Origin: a virus
Direction: 5' to 3' (one strand)
DNA length: 35,938 nt
Virus record (IMG/VR): IMGVR_UViG_3300011114_000572
Location: 1 to 35,938 of that record
Positions 16,445 to 24,245 of the stretch are shown piece by piece. Under the pieces are notes generated by a model, which saw nothing but the letters and a program-made list of their open reading frames with translations, had not been told where the DNA came from and searched no databases. The translations under genes were made by a program, and so were the position numbers. Positions within the stretch are counted from its first letter, which is position 1. Each line of letters begins with the position of its first letter.

Positions 16445-16658
16445 AGTCAATGATCAGCCCGACCCACTCCTCGTAAGAGTTTGGCCCCACGTCCTTGACG
16501 TGCTGGATAGCCGCCGCAATCAGTTCCGCGCGGGTCATGTGCGCCCCTCCAGTGCGGTCCAAAATTATAGCCACAACGGCTTCCAGTGCCGCTGTCATTC
16601 CATTGTGGAGGTTGCCGTTGTAGGCGCTGATGGACTTCAGTGTCAGTTCATCGCTCAT
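16329..16658 (-). CDS. Hypothetical helical protein, convergent overlap
   Basis: A 109-aa product. Residues 1-75 look like a real folded domain (LTLKSISAYNGNLHNGMTAA, LEAVVAIILDRTGGAHMTRA, IQHVKDVGPNSYEEWVGLII). The last about 35 residues lie opposite the lysis membrane gene and have a looser composition. The start overlaps the upstream stop as ATGA (16655-16658), a strong argument that it is the last gene of the minus-strand operon. The 116-bp tail-to-tail overlap with 16217-16444 is unusual. Function unknown. Confidence 0.7.
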   Translation of the reverse strand: MSDELTLKSISAYNGNLHNGMTAALEAVVAIILDRTGGAHMTRAELIAAAIQHVKDVGPNSYEEWVGLIIDFTCNACALGPTHRPDEHNLETTSPVPGSCVWPETEEQT

Positions 16659-16837
16659 TGCTTGATCCTCTCCAACAGTTCCTGGCGCTCGCGCTGCGCC
16701 CGCAGCATGGTGTAGCGCTGGTGGATGCGGACGATGAAGGTGGGCCGCTTGTGGACCTTGACCTCTTCGTTCAGCAGCACATGTACTTGCTTCTCGTCCT
16801 TCAACGGTAGCACGGCATTAAGTTCGAACCAGTTCAC
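16655..16837 (-). CDS. Small basic protein next to helicase
   Basis: A 60-aa protein starting at GTG 16837, which overlaps the helicase stop as GTGA. It has a beta-type N-terminus (NWFELNAVLPLKDEKQVHVL) and a long basic C-terminal helix (TMLRAQRERQELLERIKQ). A longer ORF extends to 17008, but that part is out of frame inside the helicase gene and is not used. It is coupled on both sides, so it probably works with the helicase; no family recognised. Confidence 0.72.
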   Translation of the reverse strand: MNWFELNAVLPLKDEKQVHVLLNEEVKVHKRPTFIVRIHQRYTMLRAQRERQELLERIKQ

Positions 16838-18174
16838 CCTTTCAACTCCTCTAACGCAATATCGGAAATCGCGCGCTTGTCCGCCAAAGCGGACCAGATG
16901 CGCTCGTCTATCGTCTTGTTCGTCAGCATCACGTACACCCACACGTCGCGCTCCTGCCCGCCGCGATGGATGCGGCCGACCGTCTGCTCGTACAGTTCCA
17001 GCGACCACGGCAGCGACAGGAACACCATTTTGTTCCCGCCGTACTGAAGGTTCAGGCCGTGGCCGGCCGACTTGGGGTGGACGGCTAACAAAGGCACCTC
17101 ACCAGCATTCCACCGCTTGACCACGTCGGCGCCGTCGTCCAGCGTCCACAGGTGTGGATAGCGGGTCTTCAACTGCGCCAGTTCCTCGACGAAGTTGTAG
17201 ACGAGGATCGTATTGTCCTGCTGGTTCCCCTCAAGGATTTCGTCCAGCATGTCGAAGCGGTGCGTCGAGAACCAGTGCGCATACTTGTATGATTTGAAAA
17301 CGCCGGCCTTGTCCGAGGCTTCTGATACGGTATCGTAGACCCAGCCCCCGGCCATCTGTTGCAGTTTGCTCGTCACGGCCGCCGCCGTCAGGGCGGTGAT
17401 CTCGGCCCCGCCCAACTCGACCAGATAGTCCTTCTTCATCTTCTCGTAAGCCGTACGATCCATGTCGCTGCGCATCTCGACGACATGGCAGGGCGGCAAC
17501 TTGTCCTTGTAGACGCCAGGTTCCAGCACAAACGTCGCCGGGCGGATGCGGGCCATGACCTGTTCCAGCGCGCCGCGACGCGGTTGCCAATCGCCAAAAT
17601 CGCGGTTGATGCAAACGAAGTATTGCTGGAGGAACGCGCCCTTGGCCCGGCCTAGCAGCTTCTCGTCCACCACCTTGCACTGGCCGAAGACGTCTTCCAG
17701 ACCGTTCGAGGTGAACGAGCCCGTAAGGCCCCAGCGCACGGGGAAGCGGTCGAGCATCTTGTAGAATGCCTTGAAGCGTTTGCCCGACGGGTTCTTGAGC
17801 CGGGTGAGTTCGTCGAACACCACGCCGTCGAACGCCAAGTCCTGCGGCAGCTTGTCGAGGTTGTCGTAGTTGACGACGACGATGTCACTGCTAGAAGACA
17901 GCGCTGCCTTGCGTTGGGTGGAGGTGCCGACAGCAATGGAATAAGACAGCGACGGCGCCCACTTCGCCACCTCGACGGGCCACACGTCCGTACACACGCG
18001 TTTGGGCGCCACCACCAGCCAGCGCCTGGCGTGCCCCTCCCGCTTCATCTCCAGCATGGCCGTCAGCGTGATGGCCGTCTTGCCGGCACCGACGGGGGCC
18101 AGGATCATGGCGCGGTCACGCTCGTACAGGAACGTCACGGCTTCGTTCTGGTAGGGTCTAAGCGTAAGGCCCAC
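16834..18174 (-). CDS. SNF2/DEAD-type superfamily 2 helicase
   Basis: A 446-aa protein starting at GTG 18174 (GLTLRPYQNEAVTFLYERD, a Q-motif-like opening). Motif I is APVGAGKT (residues 26-33). The motif II region is VVFDELTRLKNPSGKR (D-E-L instead of D-E-A-H), motif III is LTGSFTSN, and motif VI is YEQTVGRIHRGGQERDVWVY. These are the hallmarks of SNF2-like helicases in phages. It follows a VRR-NUC gene with a 40-nt overlap, a recurrent pair in phage genomes thought to act in replication or recombination. The 517 aa reading frame reaching 18396 would run over the nuclease gene and is not used. Confidence 0.9.
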   Translation of the reverse strand: MGLTLRPYQNEAVTFLYERDRAMILAPVGAGKTAITLTAMLEMKREGHARRWLVVAPKRVCTDVWPVEVAKWAPSLSYSIAVGTSTQRKAALSSSSDIVVVNYDNLDKLPQDLAFDGVVFDELTRLKNPSGKRFKAFYKMLDRFPVRWGLTGSFTSNGLEDVFGQCKVVDEKLLGRAKGAFLQQYFVCINRDFGDWQPRRGALEQVMARIRPATFVLEPGVYKDKLPPCHVVEMRSDMDRTAYEKMKKDYLVELGGAEITALTAAAVTSKLQQMAGGWVYDTVSEASDKAGVFKSYKYAHWFSTHRFDMLDEILEGNQQDNTILVYNFVEELAQLKTRYPHLWTLDDGADVVKRWNAGEVPLLAVHPKSAGHGLNLQYGGNKMVFLSLPWSLELYEQTVGRIHRGGQERDVWVYVMLTNKTIDERIWSALADKRAISDIALEELKG

Positions 18175-18440
18175 TCGTCTATCTCCGTCTTGCGCCACAG
18201 GCACGCATACAGTTGACCTGTGCGTTGCATGTCGGCGGCGAATTTGCGTTGCAGCGGCGACAGCCGCCCGTTGGGTGCTTTGATTTCCACGAACCACGTC
18301 TGGCCGTTTGGCAGACACGCGATGCGGTCGCTGACGCCCTTGCAGTTCAGCGCGCGGAACTTGTAGTGGACGCCGCCCATACGCTCGACGGTCCACACAA
18401 AGTATCGTTCGATCTCACTTTCGCGCGTCATGCACATCAT
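18135..18440 (-). CDS. VRR-NUC domain nuclease
   Basis: A 101-aa stand-alone nuclease domain of the PD-(D/E)XK superfamily. The active-site pattern is clear: conserved Glu near the start (ESEIERYFVWTVERMGG), Asp in KGVSDRIACLPNG, E-x-K in TWFVEIKAPNGRLSP, then LQRKFAADMQRTGQ. Members are structure-selective DNA nucleases. Start choice is open: ATG 18440, or ATG 18431, which gives MTRESEIE. Its upstream region is shared with the divergent 18507 gene. It overlaps the helicase by 40 nt. Confidence 0.88.
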   Translation of the reverse strand: MMCMTRESEIERYFVWTVERMGGVHYKFRALNCKGVSDRIACLPNGQTWFVEIKAPNGRLSPLQRKFAADMQRTGQLYACLWRKTEIDEWALRLDPTRTKP

Positions 18441-18454
18441 CTATCAAACAATCA

Positions 18455-18483
18455 TTGACACGTCAACAAACATTCTGTAACGT
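18455..18483 (+). promoter_or_regulatory. Divergent control region with sigma70-like promoter and inverted repeat
   Basis: On the plus strand TTGACA (18455-18460) is separated by 17 nt from TAACGT (18478-18483), upstream of the 18507 gene. The -35 overlaps an inverted repeat TTGAC-AC-GTCAA (18455-18466), so the minus strand also carries a TTGACG -35 directed at the VRR-NUC gene. The symmetric repeat may be an operator for both directions. The -10 boxes are weak, so this is a prediction only. Confidence 0.5.
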
Positions 18484-18506
18484 CGCCGCATCAACAGGAG
18501 GATACA

Positions 18507-19631
18507 TTGGCTGCTCACTCTAACGTCGTCGGCGGGTCAACCGCCAAGCGCGTGCTGGCCTGCCCCGGCAGTGTCGCACTCGTCCAGCAGATGCCGCCGC
18601 AGCCGTCGTCGGTCCACGCCGACACCGGCACGCTGCTGCACAACACCATCGCCAGCATCTTGGAGACGGGCAAGCCGCCGCATGAGTTCCTGGGCGCCAC
18701 TTACAACGCCATCGAACTGACCGACGACCTGCTGGAGCGCAAGCTGCTGCCGGCACTGGCCGCCCTTGACGAGATCGACCCCGACAAGACGATGGAATAC
18801 GCCGTCGAACAGGTCGTCGGCTTTGGCAACGCCCTGCCTGGTGTGTTTGGTTCCGCCGATCTTGTTGGCAGGATTGGCAACCGTGGCGTGCTGCTGGATT
18901 GGAAGTTTGGCGACGGCGTTGCGGTGAGCGCGGAAGAGAACCCGCAGGGGTTGTTCTACGTCGCGGCCGCCCTTCGCACCACGAAGACCAAGTGGGCGTT
19001 CCTCGACGTCGAGGACATCGAGATCATCATCGTCCAGCCGCCGTATGTGAAACGCTGGGTGACGACGCCCGCCCGCGTCAAGCAGTTCGAGGCTGAACTG
19101 ATGCTGGCGGTGCGCGCAGCCGAGCAGCCCGACGCGCCGCTGGCCGCCGGCGACCACTGCCGCTGGTGTACGGCCAAGACGATCTGCCCGGTGGTGAGCG
19201 GTGCCGTCGCCCGCGCCGCCCGCACCGCCATCAAGACGGTTAATGTTGACCGCCTGGCCGAGGCACTCGGGCAGATCGACCTGCTGGAGGGTTACATCAA
19301 GGACGCCCGCGACATGGCGCAGCAACTGCTGGAAAACGGCGTCGAGGTGCCCGGCTGGAAACTGGTGCCCAAGCGCGCCACACGCAAGTGGGCGGACGAC
19401 AAAAAAGTCTTGACAACACTGACCGAAGCAGGGCTTAATATCGAACAGTTGACGGACCCCAAGTCGCCGGCGCAGATGGAGAAGGTGTTGAAGAAGCACA
19501 ATGTCCCGATGCCGACCGACCTGATCGTGTCCGTCTCAACAGGTAGCACGCTGGCACCCGAGGATGACCCCCGGCCCGCCGTTCTTAACATTGGCAAGCA
19601 GTTGACCGCCGCTCTTGGGAAGATTGCCTGA
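18507..19631 (+). CDS. DUF2800-type nuclease (PD-(D/E)XK, RecB/Cas4-like)
   Basis: A 374-aa protein beginning at TTG 18507 with a perfect AGGAGG ribosome-binding site. It shows SNVVGGSTAKRVLACPGS, TGTLLHNTIASILETG, the catalytic-type strand GVLLDWKFGDGVAVSAEENP, then GLFYVAAALRTT (Q-x-x-x-Y-like helix), and a Cys cluster CRWCTAKTICP that recalls the Fe-S or Zn clusters of Cas4/AddB nucleases. This matches the DUF2800 family, usually paired in phages with a ssDNA-binding protein and DNA polymerase. It probably acts in DNA recombination or replication. Confidence 0.82.
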   Translation: MAAHSNVVGGSTAKRVLACPGSVALVQQMPPQPSSVHADTGTLLHNTIASILETGKPPHEFLGATYNAIELTDDLLERKLLPALAALDEIDPDKTMEYAVEQVVGFGNALPGVFGSADLVGRIGNRGVLLDWKFGDGVAVSAEENPQGLFYVAAALRTTKTKWAFLDVEDIEIIIVQPPYVKRWVTTPARVKQFEAELMLAVRAAEQPDAPLAAGDHCRWCTAKTICPVVSGAVARAARTAIKTVNVDRLAEALGQIDLLEGYIKDARDMAQQLLENGVEVPGWKLVPKRATRKWADDKKVLTTLTEAGLNIEQLTDPKSPAQMEKVLKKHNVPMPTDLIVSVSTGSTLAPEDDPRPAVLNIGKQLTAALGKIA

Positions 19632-19632
19632 T

Positions 19633-20118
19633 ATGCTGACAGCAGAAGAACTGCGCGAGATGCTTGATTATGATCCAGCGACAGGTGTGTTTACGTGGCG
19701 CGCAGGGCGAAATAACCAAGTTAAAGAGGGCCAAAAAGCAGGATCGTTAGATAATAAACTCTACGTACGCATATGGTTAAATGGTCGCGGTTACAGAGCG
19801 CATAGATTAGCTTGGTTATATGTCTATGGAGTATGGCCGTTAACAGAAATTGACCATATAAATTGCATTCGGGGAGACAACAGGATAATAAATTTGCGCG
19901 CGGCGACGTCGCTCGGCAACAATGCAAACAGGCAGAAAAAAAAGAATTGTTCTTGCGTTTGTAAAGGCGTGTATAAGTATCGCACAAAGTTCCGCGCGCA
20001 GATACGTATAGGCGGAAAGAAAACTTATATCGGCACATACAGCACCGAAAAAGAAGCGCACGCCGCCTATATGGCTGCTGCGGAAAAGGAATTTGGCGCG
20101 TTTGCGCGCGCTGAATAG
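19633..20118 (+). CDS. Free-standing HNH endonuclease with AP2-like DNA-binding domain
   Basis: A 161-aa protein. I start it at ATG 19633, directly after the nuclease stop. The N-terminal half has the HNH_3 fold: YDPATGVFTWRAGRNNQ, RAHRLAWLYVYGVWPLTEID, HINCIRGDNRIINLRAATSL. The C-terminal half (KYRTKFRAQIRIGGKKTYIG, TYSTEKEAHAAYMAAAEKEF) is an AP2-type DNA-binding domain, a common partner in homing endonucleases. It is A/T-richer than both neighbours and separates two replication genes, consistent with insertion as a selfish gene. Confidence 0.88.
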   Translation: MLTAEELREMLDYDPATGVFTWRAGRNNQVKEGQKAGSLDNKLYVRIWLNGRGYRAHRLAWLYVYGVWPLTEIDHINCIRGDNRIINLRAATSLGNNANRQKKKNCSCVCKGVYKYRTKFRAQIRIGGKKTYIGTYSTEKEAHAAYMAAAEKEFGAFARAE

Positions 20119-20161
20119 AGCGCCGGGCTGACCCGGCATTGGTAAACTAAAGGAAACTAAA

Positions 20162-20797
20162 ATGAACGACGTAGTTGCATTCGGTAACGGCAAGCTCCCC
20201 TCCGTACAGTCGCTGACCACCGCGCTTCGCAGCCTTGAGAGCGAAGTGGGTGCCGCCGGCATGGTCATCCTCAAGATGGACAAGACCGGCCATTGGGTGT
20301 TCGGCGCCGACCAGACCGAAATTGATGACGACAGCACCTGGGCAATCAACCCGTTCTCCTTTGTCCACGGCTTCATCGCTTGGGGCGAGGGTGAGGTGCT
20401 GGGCGAGAAGATGGTGCCGGTGTCGGAACCGCTTCCCGAAATGGATACTCCCCCGCCGGGCGCCAAGCGCGGCTGGGAGATGCAGGTCGGCATGAGCCTG
20501 AAGTGCATGAACGGCGAAGACAAGGACATGGAGGCGCGCTACAACGTCACCTCCGTGGGCGGCAAGCGCGCCGTCCAGAAGCTGGCCCTTGACATCGCCA
20601 CACAGGTCGAGAAGGATCAGTCCAAGCCTGTGCCGGTGGTGCGTCTGAAGAAGGACCACTACACGCACAAGTCTTACGGCCGCATCTGTACCCCTATCTT
20701 CGAGATCACCCAGTGGGTGTCGCTGGAAGGTAAGGACGAGACGCCCGCGCCGGAAACGCCAGCGGAGCCCACCGCCCGCCGTCGTCGTACTGCGTAA
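20162..20797 (+). CDS. Putative ssDNA-binding or replication accessory protein
   Basis: A 211-aa acidic protein with a good AAGGAAA ribosome-binding site. It shows MVILKMDKTGHWVFGAD, WAINPFSFVHGFIAWGEGEV, GWEMQVGMSLKCMNGEDKDM and VVRLKKDHYTHKSYGRICTP, then a disordered C-terminus ending ARRRRTA. Its position after a DUF2800-type nuclease and before the DNA polymerase is where many phages carry a ssDNA-binding protein, so that role is plausible. I do not see a definite OB-fold signature. Confidence 0.6.
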   Translation: MNDVVAFGNGKLPSVQSLTTALRSLESEVGAAGMVILKMDKTGHWVFGADQTEIDDDSTWAINPFSFVHGFIAWGEGEVLGEKMVPVSEPLPEMDTPPPGAKRGWEMQVGMSLKCMNGEDKDMEARYNVTSVGGKRAVQKLALDIATQVEKDQSKPVPVVRLKKDHYTHKSYGRICTPIFEITQWVSLEGKDETPAPETPAEPTARRRRTA

Positions 20798-20804
20798 GCG
20801 GGCA

Positions 20805-20843
20805 GCGGGGCCGCTTTTTGCCTCCCTGGTTGGGCGGCCCCGC
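20805..20843 (+). promoter_or_regulatory. Strong stem-loop just upstream of the mom-like start
   Basis: A perfect 10-bp GC-rich inverted repeat (GCGGGGCCGC at 20805-20814, GCGGCCCCGC at 20834-20843) encloses a 19-nt loop that begins with TTTTT. It ends 10 nt before ATG 20854, and no ribosome-binding site is visible between. It could act as a terminator for the previous gene or restrict ribosome access to the mom-like mRNA. In phage Mu, mom translation is blocked by mRNA structure and opened by Com; no com-like gene is recognised here. Confidence 0.6.
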
Positions 20844-20853
20844 ACCTCACACC

Positions 20854-21417
20854 ATGACAGACACAGTTTTCACTGTTCGCAAAATCGACCACAAAACCGC
20901 GAAAATGTGGGTTGAAAAATGGCACTATTCGCGGCGCATTCCGACAGGCAAAAACATAAGCTATGGCGTATTTGCCGGCGATGATTTATACGCCGTCATA
21001 GTCTACGGCATCGGCGTAAATCCGTATCAAGCCAAGTTTTTGGGCGTTGATAAGGTTTTAGAAATCAAGCGCATGTGCCGCAGCGAGCCGCCACGGCCGG
21101 AATACCCACTCAGCAAATTTATCTCCGCCACTACAAAATTGGCGAGGCGAGAATACCCGTGCGAGTGCATCGTCGCTTTTGCAGACCCAGAACAAGGCCA
21201 CGAAGGCGGCGTCTATAAAGCGAGCAATTTTACGTTGCACGGGACAACCGGCGCGGAATGGCATTTGATTGACGAGAATGGCGTGAAGCGACACAGAAGA
21301 TATGCGTTTCGGCACGCTAGGCGGCGCGGTATTTCGTTAGCCGATAGCCGCGTTGAATTAGGTGTCACACGCATTAAGACCGCGCCGAAGTACCGTTGGG
21401 TGCGGCGGTTAAAATGA
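20854..21417 (+). CDS. Mom-like DNA adenine modification enzyme (GNAT fold)
   Basis: A 187-aa protein. It matches the pattern of the phage Mu Mom family, GNAT-like enzymes that convert adenine in DNA to an N6-carbamoylmethyl-type base and protect phage DNA from host restriction. Visible signatures are EKWHYSRRIPTGKNISYGVF, LYAVIVYGIGVNPYQAKFLG, VLEIKRMCRSEPPRPEYPLS, CIVAFADPEQGHEGGVYKAS and a basic C-terminus. Start at ATG 20854; the ORF reaching 20818 would start inside the hairpin. Codon use is A/T-richer than the polymerase next to it, suggesting acquisition. It overlaps the polymerase start as ATGA. Confidence 0.85.
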   Translation: MTDTVFTVRKIDHKTAKMWVEKWHYSRRIPTGKNISYGVFAGDDLYAVIVYGIGVNPYQAKFLGVDKVLEIKRMCRSEPPRPEYPLSKFISATTKLARREYPCECIVAFADPEQGHEGGVYKASNFTLHGTTGAEWHLIDENGVKRHRRYAFRHARRRGISLADSRVELGVTRIKTAPKYRWVRRLK

Positions 21418-24245
21418 GTGTCCTTTGGTGCGATTTTGAAACTAGGTCCCGTTGCGATTTGCCGTCGCGCGGGGTCTATAATTATTGTCAAGACCCCAGC
21501 ACCGAGGTGCTGTGCATGTCCTACGCCTTCGACGACGAGGATGTGCAGACGTGGCGGCCAAGTGAGCCCTTCCCGACGCGCGTCGCGCTGCACCGGGGGC
21601 AAATCCGCACCCATAACGCCGCGTTCGAGCGGCTGATCTTCTGGTACGTGATCTGTCCTGATTTCGGCATCCCCGAGCCCAAGCTGGAGCAGTTCTACTG
21701 CACTGCAACACAGGCCCGCGCCAACTGTGCGCCGGGCAGCCTTGAGGACGTCGGCCGCTTCGCGGGTGCCAGCATGAAGAAGGACCACCGTGGCGCCGCG
21801 CTGGTGCGGGCGCTCTCGATCCCGCGCGCTGACGGGCAGTTCCAGTATAACCCTGCGCTGATGCTTGAGATGATCCAGTATTGCGAGCAGGATGTCCGGT
21901 CCATGCGCGCCGTCTCCAAGTCCATGCGCGAACTAGCCGACGAGGAACTGGCCGACTACTACGTGAACGAGCGCATCAACGACCGTGGCGTCATGCTGGA
22001 CGTGCCCTTGGCGCGCGCGGCGGTTAAGTACGCCGCGCAGGAACTGGACGACATACAGGACGTGGTGCGTGAGGTGACGGGCGGTGCGTTGACATCCGTG
22101 CGCAGCCCGCGCATGCGGGAGTGGGTGCAGGAGCGCGTCGGCCCCGAGGCCCGCAAGCTGATGCAGGTGTGGAAGGACGGCGTCGAGAAGACCAGCATCG
22201 ACAAGACCGTGCGCGCGAACCTGCTGGCAATGGAGAACCCCGATGAAGTCCCCCCGGAAGTCGCTGAGGTGGTGCAGTGCGCGGACGATCTGTGGGCATC
22301 GTCCGTGGCGAAGTTTAGCCGTGCCGCAGCGCTTAGCGATGATCAAGACGGTCGCGTCCGGGGTGCGTTTGTATTCTGTGGTGGCTCAGCTACGGGCCGA
22401 GCATCAAGCTACGGCTTACAAGTGCACAATTTCCCAAGACGATGCGCCGACGAGCCTGAACTAGTCCGCCAGGCGATGGTGCGCGGGCACCAGATCGTGC
22501 CGCAGTACGGCCGCCGCGTCACCGACGTGCTGAAGGGCATGCTGCGGCCGGCGCTGATCCCGGCACCCGGCAAGTCGTTCGTCGTCGCCGATTGGTCATC
22601 TATCGAGGCCTGCGTGACCCCGTGGTGCAGCGGTGCCGGCGATGACAAGCTGACACTTTTCCGTGATGGCGCCGACGTCTACAAGTTCAATGCTGCCGCC
22701 ACTTTCCGGTGCCGCGTCGAGGACGTCACCAAGGACCAGCGACAGGTCGGCAAGGTGCAGGAGTTGGCCTGCATAGCCGAAGACACGTTAGTATTGACGG
22801 ATAACGGATGGAAGGCTATTCAGGAGGTAACGCAACTCGACGCATTATGGGACGGTGAAGCATGGGTGACGCACCAAGGAGTAATTCCAAGAGGTGTAAA
22901 GCCGACTGTCAATGTGGCCGGCATCGCCGCAACGCCGGATCATTTGTTTCTGGTAGCGAACGAGTGGACCGAGGCGCGGTTACTCGCTTCAAGCGAACCG
23001 TTGCTTTGCCGAGCGTTGGCGACAGGTTCGGAGAACTTACCGTCGTTGGTTTTCAAATCGGTCCCGCTGGCGGGATACGAGGCGCAATTGTGCAATGCTC
23101 GTGTGGTGCCGCCCCTCACGTCGCCGCTCTTCACAACCTTAGAAATGGCGCTTCTACGCGCTGCAATACGTGTGCAAAAAAAGCTACGGGGCATTGGATC
23201 AAGAGTTATTTCCGGTACGCGGCCGTCTGTCCAGATGATGCGCATCGGCGGCGACTTCTTAATCGTTTGTCCGCCTGCAAAAACAGGTGCCACAATCCAA
23301 ACGACCGAGGATACCCAAACTACGGCGGGCGCGGTATACACTTATACGAACCGTGGCACACCGACAAAGCGGCATTTCTTGCCTACGTCATGTCGTTGGA
23401 TGGATGGGATCAACCGCGTCTGGAACTGGACCGCATCGACGTTAACAAAGGCTATGCGCCCGGCAACTTGCGGTTCATCTCAAAACGCGACAACTGCAAC
23501 AACAAACGCAGCGTCCAGCAAATGCAGCGGTACATCATCGAACTTGAGGCGCGTTTACGACATTGCACATGCGGGGCCGCGAAATCGGTTCACGGTGCTG
23601 AGTGCGCAGGGTCCGCTGATGACCCATAACTGCGGCTTTGCCGGCGGCGTGGGTGCCTTCGCGGCCATGGGCCGTGTCTACGGTTTGACCATGCCCGAGA
23701 GCGAGGCCCGCAAGATGGTGGACGCTTGGCGTCGCGCCAATCCGTGGTCGGTGCCTTACTGGCAGGAACTTGAGATTGCGTACACGCGAGCAATTCGGAA
23801 CCCGAAAACCAAGATGAAAGCGGGGCGCGTGACGTATTACTTCGACGGGCTCCACTTGTGGTACGCATTGCCGTCGGGCCGTGTACTCTGTTATCCTTTC
23901 GCTCGGATCGAGGAAGAAGGCGTCACATATGCCAAGGCGTCATGGAAGCCCGCAGCGGATGCGAAGGAGTGGCCCCGCGCCAGGTTGTGGAAGGGGCTGG
24001 CCTGCGAGAACATCACGCAAGCGACAGCCGCCGACATCCTGCGCAACGCCCTGCGAAAGCTGGACACCGTCGGTTTGGAAACGGTACTTCATTGCCATGA
24101 CGAAATTTTGCTGGAAGTAGACGCACATATGGCCGAGCACGCAAAAAAACAGTTGGCCGACATCATGTGCACTGCGCCCGTATGGGCCGACGGTTTGCCG
24201 TTGGCTGCCGAAACGTCGGTGATGGCCCGCTACGGTAAGGGTTAA
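21414..24245 (+). CDS. Family A DNA polymerase precursor with 3'-5' exonuclease and intein
   Basis: A 943-aa precursor starting at ATG 21414. The exonuclease domain shows LWCDFETRSRC (Exo I, residues 4-14), RTHNAAFERLIFW (Exo II) and QYCEQDVRSMRAVS (Exo III). The polymerase domain has motif A SFVVADWSSIEACV (about 389), the motif B region GKVQELA joined to CGFAGGVGAFAAMG, ENITQATAADILRNALRKL, and motif C LHCHDEILLEVD (about 892). Motif B is interrupted after ELA by a 287-aa intein (residues 453-739). Splicing would leave a 656-aa polymerase, a normal size for phage family A enzymes. It is coupled to the mom-like gene by ATGA. Confidence 0.92.
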   Translation: MSVLWCDFETRSRCDLPSRGVYNYCQDPSTEVLCMSYAFDDEDVQTWRPSEPFPTRVALHRGQIRTHNAAFERLIFWYVICPDFGIPEPKLEQFYCTATQARANCAPGSLEDVGRFAGASMKKDHRGAALVRALSIPRADGQFQYNPALMLEMIQYCEQDVRSMRAVSKSMRELADEELADYYVNERINDRGVMLDVPLARAAVKYAAQELDDIQDVVREVTGGALTSVRSPRMREWVQERVGPEARKLMQVWKDGVEKTSIDKTVRANLLAMENPDEVPPEVAEVVQCADDLWASSVAKFSRAAALSDDQDGRVRGAFVFCGGSATGRASSYGLQVHNFPRRCADEPELVRQAMVRGHQIVPQYGRRVTDVLKGMLRPALIPAPGKSFVVADWSSIEACVTPWCSGAGDDKLTLFRDGADVYKFNAAATFRCRVEDVTKDQRQVGKVQELACIAEDTLVLTDNGWKAIQEVTQLDALWDGEAWVTHQGVIPRGVKPTVNVAGIAATPDHLFLVANEWTEARLLASSEPLLCRALATGSENLPSLVFKSVPLAGYEAQLCNARVVPPLTSPLFTTLEMALLRAAIRVQKKLRGIGSRVISGTRPSVQMMRIGGDFLIVCPPAKTGATIQTTEDTQTTAGAVYTYTNRGTPTKRHFLPTSCRWMDGINRVWNWTASTLTKAMRPATCGSSQNATTATTNAASSKCSGTSSNLRRVYDIAHAGPRNRFTVLSAQGPLMTHNCGFAGGVGAFAAMGRVYGLTMPESEARKMVDAWRRANPWSVPYWQELEIAYTRAIRNPKTKMKAGRVTYYFDGLHLWYALPSGRVLCYPFARIEEEGVTYAKASWKPAADAKEWPRARLWKGLACENITQATAADILRNALRKLDTVGLETVLHCHDEILLEVDAHMAEHAKKQLADIMCTAPVWADGLPLAAETSVMARYGKG
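22770..23630 (+). mobile_element. Intein in DNA polymerase motif B
   Basis: A 287-residue intein. Block A begins with Cys1: CIAEDTLVLTDNGWKAIQEV. Block B is GIAATPDHLFLVANEW with the T-x-x-H signature. Block F is VYDIAHAGPRNRFTV and block G is LMTHN, followed by extein Cys (TGC 23631). Splicing joins ELA to CGFAGGVGAF. Between B and F about 190 residues of the intein frame have no sensible domain (Thr/Ala/Ser-rich low-quality sequence), because the DNA there encodes an HNH endonuclease in another frame (22862-23629). Splicing competence is inferred from the conserved terminal residues. Confidence 0.9.
22862..23629 (+). CDS. HNH homing endonuclease nested out of frame in the intein
   Basis: The ORF is shifted -1 (+2) relative to the polymerase-intein frame. 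From about residue 51 it is a recognisable endonuclease: SVGDRFGELTVVGFQIG, a zinc-ribbon-like CSC (79-81) and CNTC (101-104), then RLSACKNRCHNPNDRGYPNY, GGRGIHLYEPWHTD, LELDRIDVNKGYAPGNLRF and NCNNKR, the layout of HNH proteins that end LDRID..GY.PGN. Residues 1-50 and the last about 24 are alternate-frame readings of the intein splicing blocks. The real start is unclear: ATG 22862 has only a poor GGTGA nearby, with GTG 22964 and TTG 23006 as alternatives. Its TAA (23627-23629) lies within the codons of the intein's final His-Asn. Confidence 0.82.
   Translation: MGDAPRSNSKRCKADCQCGRHRRNAGSFVSGSERVDRGAVTRFKRTVALPSVGDRFGELTVVGFQIGPAGGIRGAIVQCSCGAAPHVAALHNLRNGASTRCNTCAKKATGHWIKSYFRYAAVCPDDAHRRRLLNRLSACKNRCHNPNDRGYPNYGGRGIHLYEPWHTDKAAFLAYVMSLDGWDQPRLELDRIDVNKGYAPGNLRFISKRDNCNNKRSVQQMQRYIIELEARLRHCTCGAAKSVHGAECAGSADDP

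Noticed and set aside
18537-19499. 320-aa antisense ORF opposite the DUF2800-type nuclease
   Set aside because: Composition of a reverse-frame shadow; the plus-strand gene has AGGAGG and family motifs.
20122-20137. Hairpin GCCGGG/CCCGGC as terminator after the HNH gene at 19633
   Set aside because: Only 6 bp with no T tract, and it sits in an operon that must be read through.
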